Notes under the pieces: generated by a model
Seen by the model: the letters and a program-made list of their open reading frames with translations, nothing else
The model's database searches: none
Told to the model about the DNA's origin: nothing
Shown here: positions 12,057 through 22,192 of the stretch, piece after piece
Position numbering within the stretch: the stretch's first letter is position 1
Layout: each line of letters starts with the position of its first letter
Position numbers and translations under genes: made by a program
From: Phanerochaete sordida
Taxonomy: Eukaryota; Basidiomycota; Agaricomycetes; Polyporales; Phanerochaetaceae
Length of the DNA stretch: 64,000 bases
Reading direction: 5' to 3'
NCBI GenBank assembly: GCA_019973155.2
Contig: BPQB01000046.1
Coordinates: forward strand, 1-64,000

Positions 12057-14986
12057 TTACACGGCGGCTGAGGCATTCAGGAGCGCACCCGCCGCCGCGC
12101 GCACCCGCGGGCTCCAGTGCCGCTCCGCGAGCGCGTGCAGCTCCCAGAAGCTCGTCCCGAACGGGTGGCACAGCTGCGGGTCGTCGACCTCCGCGCGGTA
12201 GACGCCGTCCGCCGCGCGGTCCTCCGTCGCGAGCAGCGCGCCGAGCCGCGGCTCGCGCTCGAGCAGCGCCCCCACGAACCCCACCGCACGCGCCGCCGCG
12301 CCCGCCGGCCACTGCAGCGCCGCGCCGAGCAGCCGCTTCGCGAACGCGGCGGAGCGCCAGGGCGGCGAGGCGCCCGCGGCCGTGCGCCGCGCGAACGCGA
12401 GGTGCAGCGCGCGGAAGAGCGTGTCCGCGACGCCCGTGTTCGCGCCCGAGCTCGCGCCCGCGCTGGGGCCCGCGCGCTGCGGCGCGGGCGGCGCGGCGTC
12501 GACGTCGCCCATGAGCGCGAGCGCGGGCAGCATCGCGTACAGGCGCGCGATGAAGTCGGTGAGATCGATCTCGAGGGCCTCTCCTGTGCGCGCGCGCGCG
12601 TGTCAGCGGGTGTTCGTGCGCGGGCGCGACAGATGGCGGAGCGGGCTCTCACCTTGGCCGGAGAGGAGCTCGAACGCGGTGACGATGCAGAGGAGCTGGT
12701 GCTGCACCTGCCGGACGTGCGGGAGGATCTCGGCGCCGGCGGGCGGCGCGCTGTCGTCATCGGGCGAGGGCGTGTCGCGGGCCATCAGCTCCTTGAGGAC
12801 CTGCATCAGGTCCTTGAAGAAATCGATGTTGACCAAGTGCGCGAACCGGGCGATGCCTCGCAGCGCCGCCGGCAGGAGCGGCGTCGGGTGAGGGTTCTTG
12901 AGGATCCGGAAGTACAGCACGAACAGGAGCTTGAGCGTCTCCGTTTGCTGGGAGTGAGTGCATCAGTGGTCCGGTGGCGGACTGTTACAGGTGTCGCAGG
13001 AGACGTACGTTAGCGGCGCGCTCCTCCTTGTCGACCTCGGCCGCGGCCTCGCTCATCTCCTTCTCGATCTCCTTCTTCTCCTTTTGCGCCTTCTTAGCCT
13101 TTTTGCTCAGATGCGGCAGGCCGGCGCTGTCCTTGCCCTTGGCCCGCCGCGCGGCCGCCCTGGGGTTGCCCATCTTGAGCTCATCAGGCTTGTCGGCTCT
13201 CGTTTCTGATGCACGGACGCCGAGCTCGGTCTTGAGCCGCAGGTGGGCGAGGCACGTCAGAACGTCCGGGTGGACGTTGAACCTCCGCTCCTTAATCATG
13301 CGGTTCAGCAGCCGCACAATCTCCAGAGAGGGGACACCTGTGTGGTCGGCCCGGAAGACGGCGATGAGGGTCTTGAGGCAGAGGTCCGAGGTCTAATTGT
13401 ATCGCGAAACGCATGAGCCGACAGGACGGGAAAGAAAGGCTGAATGGGGAATGCCCTACCTTGTCCCAGGACTTCTTGCTGAGCGCGGCCACGATCGTGC
13501 TCGCAAGGTTCGTTCGGAAATTGAAGTGCGTGACCTCGACCAGCAGCGTGCACATGCACTGGAGCGCGATCTCACTTAGTTCGCCCTTGGCTAATCGGTG
13601 CTAGTGCGTTCAGACACTGTTTCAGGGATTGCGAACGGGGGCGTCGTACCTTTGACTTCTGTTTCCAGGTTCCGAAGATACTGCTGATATACGCCAACGA
13701 GACCCTGCTCCCAGTCACGCGTGCGCTGGACCATCTGGCTGACCTTCTCCGCCTTCTCCTTATCCGTGAGCGCACGGATCCGGTAACCAGGAATGATGTC
13801 CTTGAAAACGGCGAGCTGGGAGAGAAAAGTCAATTTGCGAATCAAAGGGTCGTTCGGGACAGGGTCGGGATGGGTGGGTGTCGAGATCTCGGGCAGGGAA
13901 AACGTGTGAAGGCGGCGAAGGAGACCTAGCTGTTGCGATGGTCAGCTGCGAGCATGTGGACAACGGAGTTCTAGGCCACTTGCACTGTTCTCGGGGTCTG
14001 CGACGATTTCCTGGCAGATGCCCGCCACCTGCTCCTTCGCGGCCTGTATCCGCGCCTTTCGGGATTTCTGGCTGACGACATCTACCACGGCGAGACGTCC
14101 GAAACGCGCGCCGGTAGACACATCGTCGAACTTGGGCTTCTCCTCGGGCGGAGGTGTAACCTCCGACTCGTCCGCACTCTCCTCCTTCTCCTCTTGGGGC
14201 AAGTGCACCTTCTCCTTGCTCTTGAGCACGCGACCGCCCGGAAGCTTGATGGGGAGGCGCTCTATGCCGTCGTTCTTGTCTGCCTCCGGTTCCCAAGACG
14301 GCCTACGCTTCCGCGGCGCTACCTCGTACGGCATCTCCTCGTCGTCCGAGTCGCGGCGTTTTGCCTTGGTGCGCTTTGGCGCGGCGTCTGAACCAGAGGG
14401 CGAGTCCTCGTCTTCATCCGAAGATGGCACGTCGTCTTCGTCGCTGAGTGCCTCGTCCTCGTCCAACGGCCCTGCGTCAGAACTCCACTCTTCCCCGTCG
14501 TCCTCCTCGTCGTCCGAATTCAGAGATGGTAGGTCGTCGTCCTTGGTAGCTGCGCGTGCAGGCTTGTGCATTTGGTGGAGTCTGTCAATCGTCTTCTTGC
14601 TCCTGCAGTGCTTCAGGCATCAGAGGGAGTATGAACCGCAACGCGAGGAGACGCACTTTGATATGCCCTTCTCATCGAGCGTGCTGAGGAAGGAGACGGC
14701 GCCGCCGTACTCGTCCAGCATGTCCATGTCTTCGTCCGAGAGCTCGACTTCGTCATCGTGCACTGGGATGGGGATAGTCTCTCTGTCCGCGGCCTTTTCC
14801 TTGTCCTTGCCCTTGGCTTTGACCTTCTTCTTGCTGCTACCTTCCAAAGTGTCCTTGGTAGGCGCGACCTTGCGCTTCTTCGAGGGCCCCTGGAAGGAGT
14901 GAGCGGCGCTGACACACAGCGATAACACGTGCGAGACTCACAGCAGCAGGCTGAGCAGCCCTTTTCTTGTTATTTTTGACGGCCAT
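12057..14986 (-). CDS. NOC3: nucleolar complex protein 3 (Noc3)
   Basis: Works with Noc2 in late 60S pre-ribosome maturation and nuclear export; in yeast also linked to replication initiation. The N-terminus has basic import signals (KNNKKRAA, SKKRKV) and acidic blocks (DDEVELSDEDMDML, LNSDDEEDDGEEWSSD). The conserved core begins near AKEQVAGICQEIVADPE and runs through FLSQLAVFKDIIPGYRIR and RDWEQGLVGVYQQYLRNLE (NOC3 domain). The C-terminal CBF/Mak21-like part includes LRGIARFAHLVNIDFF, FTAFELLSGQ-like sequence and HPFGTSFWELHALAERHWSP. About 810 residues in roughly ten exons. Start at an ATG followed by the lysine-rich signal. It faces APC5 across 157 bp. Confidence 0.95.
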
Positions 14987-15143
14987 GGGGGCGGGACTGG
15001 CGAGGAGGACGGCAGCGGGTCTGTGGGCGCCTGTGCCGCATCCCAAAAATCCGAGGCGCATCAAATTCGCACGATCATCAAACGCCACGCGAGCGGACGC
15101 GCCTCGATCACCGACGCGTCTCTCCTCATCCCGCCATCCCGCC
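14987..15143. promoter_or_regulatory. 157-bp bidirectional promoter (NOC3 / APC5)
   Basis: The ATGs of two divergently transcribed genes are separated by 157 bp with no TATA box, so both core promoters and both 5' leaders must fit here or overlap. Confidence 0.6.
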
Positions 15144-18072
15144 ATGGCCACCCCACACAACCAGCGCCCACAGCCCCACCCCGCCGCCGCCCCGCCGCCC
15201 ACAACACACGACCTCAAGCCACACCATGTCAACCTCCTCAACATCTTCGCCGTCCTCTTCTGCACGAACCTCGACCTGCCCTCCGCCTTTCTCCTGCACG
15301 CCTACCGCGTCCTCATCGCCGAGGTCGCAGAGGTGCGTCGGGCGAGCACTCATTCAGGTCGCCGAGCGCAGCTGAGGTCCGCATCAGTGCAGGCAACCTG
15401 CTAGCTTTCAGCAGCTGCTGAGTGAACTACGCGAGGGCGGCAAGGGTGGCGATGCAATCGTCGAGCGGGCACTGGGAGATATTGAAGCTTGGGTACTGTG
15501 ACGCGCCACTCGGGAGAGACACTAATGGCTTACTCGCTACTCCGTAGCCCAAGGCTATTGTCTCGCCAGATAGGCTCGTCGTTTTCTTTCAAGGTTTGCC
15601 GTGGTGTCTGCCCGCTCGGACCGCGCTGACACACGTCTCGCTCAAGCACTACCCGCCCTGTTTGTTCCAAGAGAAGAGGACGAGGTGAGCTACCATGCCC
15701 ATATTCCCCTTTCCGTACACGATCTCATGAGACAGGGCGCTCGCTTTGTGAGTTCACAGAACCAGGACCGGGCACCTGCCTACATGCTTTCTAGGCTCGC
15801 CGGTCTCTCTTTGGCTACTTCACGCGAAGATGCTATGTCACCTTCATGAAGCTCTCCTTTGAAGCGATAAGTGCGCTGTGGCACGAGTTTCATCACTGGA
15901 TAGTCGGCGCTCTCGACGAGGCCGCGTACCGCGAGCGGAAAGACCTGCTCAACAACTGTACGCCGCTTGTTCCGTGTCGAACGTCGCAATCACTCACGCG
16001 CCCCAGCATTTCACATCTTCAAGACAGACTCGGAGAAAAAGGAGTACGCCTACGCAGAGGATTACGCGCTGTAAGGCACCCTTCCCACTCCTATAGCCCA
16101 TCACTCACCCCGCTGTTCCGCCTCTCGCCCAGGTGGGAGCTCGGCCTCGCCACGGGCGACGAGATCGTCGCGTCCGAGCACCTCCGCAGATTCTTCGAAC
16201 AACACTTCCACGACCAGAACGACTCGTGCGTGACAAAGTGAGACCGCGGGCCGCGCCCCACTGATGCTCCCGCAGCGGCCTCCGACAGCACGCGCTCCTG
16301 AACATGGCGCGTATGCACTATCTGCGGCACGAGTACCCCGCTTGCCGCAAGGCAGGTTCCTCCCCCCTGGCCTCTCCTGCGACCCGCTGATGGCGCCGCA
16401 GCTTCTCCAGGAGGCGATCACGACTGCGCGGACGTGCAACGACCGGCTGACGTTGCAACATTGTACCGGGTGCGTGGACGTCCAGCGGCTGCGTGGGCAA
16501 AGCATGCTCAGATAATATGCAGGCTCCTGAACCGCCTGCCCACACTCGAACGCGGGCGCCGCCCGCTCGTAAACGAGATCCAGGCGGACCTGCACCCTTG
16601 GGAGGTGCTCTACGATGTGAAGAAGCTCCTCACCGTCGGCTTCGTACGTTTCCCGCCCTTCTCCTTTCGCACCTCGCGCTGGCTGACTCCGTTGTGCGTC
16701 TACGCGGTCGGCGACTGCAGCAACAGCCGCTGAGCGCGGCGTTCGAGCGCATGGCGCGTGCAGACGTCGTCTACGACGCGTGGTGCGACACGCAGACCAT
16801 GCTCGTCGCCGACGCAGAGCAGTGGGGCGTGCACGCCGTGCAGAGCGTCGCGTGGAACATGCTCGGTGCGCCCCTCCCCGCTTGCCCGCGCGCGCCCGCT
16901 GACCGCCGCGCGCCAGGCAACAACGCGCTCGCGGACGTCGAGGACAACATCGTGACCGCGCTCACCGACGCAGGCGGCGCAGACAACACGCGGCTCGTCG
17001 CGCACCTGAACCGCGCGTACCGCGTGCGTGCCCCCCTCTCCTCCACGACGCGCGCAGACGCACTGCTGACGGAACTGCAGCGCGCGCGCCAGGGCGCGTA
17101 CCAGGAGGCGCTCGCGGACCTGCTCGCGCCGCACGTCTGGGCAGGGCTCGCCGCGCCCGACGCGCAGCTGTGGGCGAACGAGGTGTGGCACGTGCTCGTG
17201 CTGCGTGCGAGCCGGCGGTGCGCGCTCCCCCGCCCCTCCCCGTGCTTTCGCTGACGCAGGCCTGTGCGCCGCAGGGGCCAGGAGCGCATGTACCACGAGC
17301 TGCTCCTCCCGAAGCGGCCGCCGGGCGCGTACCACCCGCGCGAGTACTGGCTCGGCGGCGGCGCGGCCGCGCAGCCGCTCGGCTCGCTCATCCGCGACCC
17401 GCTCTTCGACGTGCTCGCCGCCAAGGTGCGTCTCCCCCCCCCCCCCCAAAGCCGGTGGCGTGCGCGCGCTGACACGCGGCGCAGGAGGCGCGGCAGGCGC
17501 CGGGCGCGGTCGCGCCGCTGCTGAACGTGCTCTGGCACGCCGAGTTCCAGCAGCGCTTCGGCAGCTACCGCACCGCGCTCGTGCTCCTCGCCGACGTCGG
17601 GCTCGAGTACGGCATGACGGCGTGGTGCCGGCGGCTGCTCGAGGACGTCATGCCGCAGGTCGTCAACGGCGACGACCGCGAGCAGCGCGCGTTCGCGTGC
17701 TTCACGCTCGCGCGCTGCATCATCGTCGCGGAGGACTCGACGCGTGAGCCGCTTCTCGCGTCCTTCGCTGCCCCCACTGACCGACCTAACGACGTTGCAG
17801 CCGCCGCGCTCCGGGAGAGCCTCCGTTTCCTCACACTCGCCGAGGCGGACTACGCCGCGCTCGAGGCGCTGCGCGCACTCGCGGACGTGCAGTTCCTGCT
17901 CGCCGTCGTGCACCACAACCTCGGGGACCCCGGCGCGCGCGACGCGGCCGCCGCGCGGCACGCCGCGACGGAGCGCCTGCGGCAGGCGGCGGAGAGCGTC
18001 GTCGACGAGCCGTGGGTGTGCGAGGTGCTCGACGTCATGTCCGAGGTCAGCGTCGCGCTCGCTGCGCGGTAG
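15144..18072 (+). CDS. APC5: anaphase-promoting complex subunit 5 (Apc5)
   Basis: Scaffold subunit of the APC/C ubiquitin ligase that joins the TPR lobe to the platform. The N-terminal signature LKPHHVNLLNIFAVLFC...FLLHAYRVLIAEVAE is followed by RSLFGYFTRRCYVTFMKLSF, which is characteristic of Apc5. Further on come TPR-like helical pairs: HALLNMARMHYLRHEYPACR, FERMARADVVYDAW, AYQEALADLLAPHVWAG, RTALVLLADVGLEYGM and QRAFACFTLARCIIVAEDST. About 740 residues; roughly a dozen short introns, one containing a run of 14 C. Coding sequence in the 3' half is very GC-rich, with third positions almost all G/C. Start is the first ATG of the conserved frame. Confidence 0.9.
17434..17447. repeat. C14 homopolymer inside an APC5 intron
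   Basis: Fourteen consecutive C, then AAAG. It sits in an intron between the DVLAAK and EARQAPGAV exons, so length changes would not shift the reading frame, but it is prone to sequencing error and slippage. Confidence 0.9.
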
Positions 18073-18185
18073 TGGGCTGGGTTATGCGATGTGATTAGGA
18101 GCGCGTGTGCTACTCTACTGTCCGGAGTGGTGGTATAATTTACATAAATACTTGAACCAAAACGCGAGGCCCCTCCGCGCCGCCC

Positions 18186-19621
18186 CTACCGCCCCTTGAG
18201 CCCGCTGAGGTCCCACGGCACGACGCGCGCCGTGATGCCCGTGACGCCGAGGACCCACATCCCGAAGTTGCGCACCCTGACCCAGTTCACGGGCACGACG
18301 CCCCAGTACCACACGAGCTCGTCCTTCCAGCTCGAGCGCGCGAGCATCGCCTTCGTCGTGCGGATGACCTTAAGCGCGCGCGCGTGGCGCGCCGCCGCCC
18401 AGTCCGCGAGCCCGCGGTCGAGCTGCGCGCGCGGCACACCCTGCGCGCCGCGCGCTGTCGCCGACGCGCGCACGTGCGCCGCGAGCACGGGCCCGAGGAA
18501 CGCCGCGTCGCGCAGGCCGAGGTTCATGCCCTGGCCGCCGGTGGGCGGGTGCCGGTGCGCGGCGTCGCCGACGAGGAGCAGCACGCCGCCGGCGCCGCGC
18601 AGGCGCGCGAAGGGCGTCGCGGCGGCGGCGCTCGCCATCACGAAGCGCGACGCCCAGAGCGTGTCGGTGATCGCGAGGCGCTGCGTGCTGCCGCGTGCGC
18701 GCGGGGGCAGCGCGCCGGGGCCGTACGCGTCGAGGAGGCCCTGGAGGTACGCGGTTGGGGGCGCGTGCGGCGGGGTCGCGCCGGCGGGCAGGCCTGCGGC
18801 GATGCGCCAGACGGTGCGGCCCGCGTAGGAGGACGCGGGGAGCGGGAGGCAGAGCGAGAAGGCGCCGCTGGCGAGGACCATGAGCGGCTCGGTCGGCGCG
18901 GAGGGCGCGTAGTTGAGCGTGACGTCGGCGACGACGCCGAGCGTGGCGTCTGCGATGTCGTCGCCGTCGGGGTCGAGGTAGGAGATGCCGGCGATGGAGC
19001 GGACCTGTGTGGGGTGAGTGTCTAGTAAGAGACGACATTGCTTGGGAAGACTTACGGTGGACTTGGTGCCGTCTGCGCCGACGATGTAGCGGGCCTGCAC
19101 GACCTGGCCGTCTTCGAAGATCGCGTTCGTCACGTCGGGGTCTTGCTCGTTGGGGACTAGGTCCACGACCTTGGCCGGGCGGACGACCCGGATCCCCTGT
19201 TCCTTCACGACATCACCGAGCACCCGCTCAGTGACGTGCTGGGGAACGAAGAGGATGAACGGGAACTTGGTGTAGCCCTCGAGAGCGCCGAAGTTGGCCC
19301 AGGGCTGGAAGCGGTAGCCGTCCCACATCCTGCCCTCGGTCGCCTTGACTCCTGCGTCAACGATGCGCTGAGCGGGAATAAATTCGTCTATGGCCTGGAT
19401 GGGGTCAGCTTGGGCAGGCGCGGCGCATCATACAAAGCACAAACCTCCAATGTAGCGGCGTGTACCGCTATCGCACGAGATGTATTGTCCCCTGCAGCAT
19501 GGGAGTCCACGACAAGGATGTCGGTGCATCCGTGCTTCTGGAGCGAGAGTGCAGTGGTCAGACCACAGGGTCCGGCGCCTACGATGAGGACGTCTGTTCG
19601 CGACGGTAGCTGAGTAGACAT
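18186..19621 (-). CDS. FAD-dependent aromatic-type monooxygenase (PHBH fold)
   Basis: A class A flavoprotein monooxygenase of the p-hydroxybenzoate hydroxylase fold, expected to hydroxylate an aromatic or polyketide substrate using NAD(P)H and O2. The ADP-binding motif VLIVGAGPCGLTTALSL begins at residue about 10. The central DG motif is YIVGADGTKSTV, and the ribityl-binding GD motif is LLLVGDAAHRHPPTGGQGMN. About 440 residues, two introns. It ends soon after the substrate domain (VPVNWVRVRNFGMW) and lacks the C-terminal thioredoxin-like domain of phenol hydroxylases. The substrate cannot be predicted. The 3' end is 113 bp from APC5 (convergent). No biosynthetic cluster partners lie nearby, so a housekeeping or detoxifying role is as likely as secondary metabolism. 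Confidence 0.9.
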
Positions 19622-20208
19622 CGATGTGAGTACTTGAGAGTCGAGTAGCTGAATGCTTGGTGGGTAAATTGTGCCGTACCTGGCTCTCGGTGCTGTAGCT
19701 TAAATACAGCTATGCTGCCAGGGGGGCTCGGGAGAGGCAGGCAGCAGGCGTCCCTGCACATCCCGAAGGCGGACCTTCGACGGTCAATTCGATGACCTGA
19801 CAATGTGGATTGCACTGTACGATGCCGCAAGGACACCGACGCCGCCACAGCCATTTTTGCCGCCTACGTGAGGGTGGTCGGCCGACGCAGTTGCTCTTGG
19901 AGGGGCAGGCTATGCCGCATTGGGTCAGCTGGGTACTCGTAGCCGGCAATTGGTTGATGGCGTCCTCGAGGCTCGCGTGAGGCTCGCACAGGATGCTCGC
20001 GATGTGCTGGTGGACACGGCTGCGGTGTGCGGCGATGTGACATGAGAGCGGTGACGAGCGGGCGGGGTCCCGCGGAGGATATTGTCCGCCGGCGCTAGTC
20101 TCCACCAGGCCGGCGCTCGAGGCGAGAGGCGCGCGCGAAAAAGGCGGGAGCGGCGGCGGCCAGCGCCGCGCTTACGATCAGTCCTTTGCCTGTCCCTCCG
20201 CCGCCGCG
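19622..20208. other. divergent promoter region (monooxygenase / MAP1)
   Basis: Non-coding stretch of 587 bp between genes pointing apart. A TATA-like element for the leftward gene lies at 19700. No conserved frame was seen. Confidence 0.6.
19700..19706 (-). promoter_or_regulatory. TATA-like box of the monooxygenase gene
   Basis: On the minus strand the sequence reads TATTTAA about 80 bp before the ATG at 19621, a suitable distance for a core promoter element. Confidence 0.45.
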
Positions 20209-22026
20209 ATGAGTGCCACCGCTACCGCACCCGTCGTCACCTGCCAGAGCTCAACCTGCCCCAACGGCCATCCGCCCTCGCGCCTCGAGTGTCCCACGTG
20301 CAACAAGTCCGTGCTTTCTTCCTGCCGTCCATGAGCCTCTGCTCATCCCTCCGCCATCCATCCAGGCTCGGGATCAAGGGCTCCTTCTTCTGCGGCCAAG
20401 AGTGCTTCAAGTCCAACTGTGAGTCTCTGTGTGCATGTGTGTCCTGATGGTGGCTCACCTGATGTGCAGGGGTGAGCACATAGCCAAAGACAAGAAACCA
20501 CCTGACGATTCTGACAGAGGCCGTCCTAGAAAACGCACAAGATCATCCACGACCTCGCTGCGCCCCGCCTCGACGACCCCAACATCAACAAAGGTCGGTG
20601 CCGACGATATGTCCTGCGCCGGGCCCGCTCATGTGACCCCCGCAGATGGCACCTTCAATCCGTTCGGGACCTTCAAATTTACGGGCTCGGTGAAGCCCAA
20701 GTACCCGCTCAGCCCCAAGCGCGAGGTGCCCGCGCACATACAACGGCCAGACTACGCTGACGACGGTACGGTCAAGAGGCTCCTCCGCGGCCTCGCGCGC
20801 TCCCTGTAAGCCCTCTGATCCCTGCCCCGCACAGGCATCCCGACCTCGGAGAACAGGAGGGCCGGCCAGCCCGGCCGCATCCTCTCGCCCGCGGAGCAGG
20901 AGAAGATGCGGACGGTGTGCAGGGTGCGTGCTCCGCCCCGGCCCCCGCGCGGCGCGCGCCGCGCGGGGGCGCCACGCCGCGCGCAGCTCACACGCGCCTT
21001 TTCCCGCAGCTCGCGCGCGAGGTGCTCGACATCGCCGCGGCGCACGTCAAGCCCGGCGTCACGACGGACGCGATCGACGAGGTCGTGCACGCCGCGATCC
21101 TCGAGCGCAACGCGTACCCGTCGCCGCTCAACTACCGCGGCTTCCCGAAGTCCGTCTGCCTGTACGCCCGCCGCGCCCTCATGCGTCGCACGCACGCGCT
21201 CACCGCCCGCACAGCTCCGTCAACGAGGTCATCTGCCACGGCATCCCCGACCAGCGCAAGCTGCAGGAGGGCGACATCGTCAACATCGACGTCACGCTGT
21301 ACTACGACGGTGCGTCCGCGCGTGCGTCGCGCACCCTACCTTACTGAATTACCCGCCCCGTCCCGTGCGCACGCAGGCTTCCATGGCGACCTGAACGAGA
21401 CGTACCCGGTCGGGAAGATCGACGACGAGTCGAAACGGCTGCTCAAGGCGACGCGCCAGAGCCTCGACGCCGCGATCGCGCTCTGCAAGCCGGGCGCGCT
21501 CATCCGCGACCTTGGCAAGGTGATGTGCGTGCCCCCCTCCCGCCCTCCCTTTTTTCATTGTGCGCCGCACCCGTGCTGACGCGCCCGCAGCGAGCCGATC
21601 GCGCGCGCGGCCGGCTGCGCGGTCGTGCGCCAGTACACCGGGCACGGCATCAACGACCTCTTCCACTGCGCGCCGAACGTGCCGCACTACGCGAAGAACC
21701 GCGCGATCGGCACGATGAAGGCGGGCATGGTGCGTTCGCCCCGCTGCGTGTCTGCGCGAGCGCCGAGGCTGACGGTGTGTGCAGTGCTTCACGATCGAGC
21801 CCATGGTCAACGTCGGGCACAACTGGGACGTCGTCCACTGGCCCGACGACTGGACCGCGACGACGGTCGACGGCAAGCGCAGCGCGCAGTTCGAGGACAC
21901 CCTCCTGTGCGTGCGCTCCCGCCCCTCGTCTGCACTTGCCTGCTGACTGCCGATTCTAGTATTACCGAGACCGGCGTCGAGGTCCTCACCGCGGGCGCAC
22001 GGCGAGCAGATCTGTACGACGACTAG
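20209..22026 (+). CDS. MAP1: methionine aminopeptidase 1
   Basis: Removes the initiator Met from nascent chains on cytosolic ribosomes. The N-terminus carries the ribosome-associating zinc finger ([32 protein letters not shown]). A linker ([20 protein letters not shown]) leads into the pita-bread catalytic domain. Metal ligands are visible: Asp pair in [20 protein letters not shown], His in [11 protein letters not shown], Glu in CFTIEPMVN and Glu in [11 protein letters not shown]. The substrate His is in [10 protein letters not shown]. About 390 residues, many introns of about 50 nt. Start is the first ATG and gives a complete zinc finger. Confidence 0.96.
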
Positions 22027-22192
22027 ACAGGGACCAGGCCCACGCGTACCACGCGTTGTACTCATCCGTATTGTAGAGTGTGATAGTTGCTGGGGTAAAA
22101 CACGACGCGTACACGCTTTGAAAACACATACAACGAGAGGGGACGGCCACAGAAAACGAAACCTGCTCGGAGCCCTCTCACCCGCTCAGCTC

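Noticed and set aside
18186..22026. Secondary-metabolite cluster around the FAD monooxygenase
   Set aside because: Its neighbours are APC5 and methionine aminopeptidase; no synthase, transporter or regulator lies next to it.
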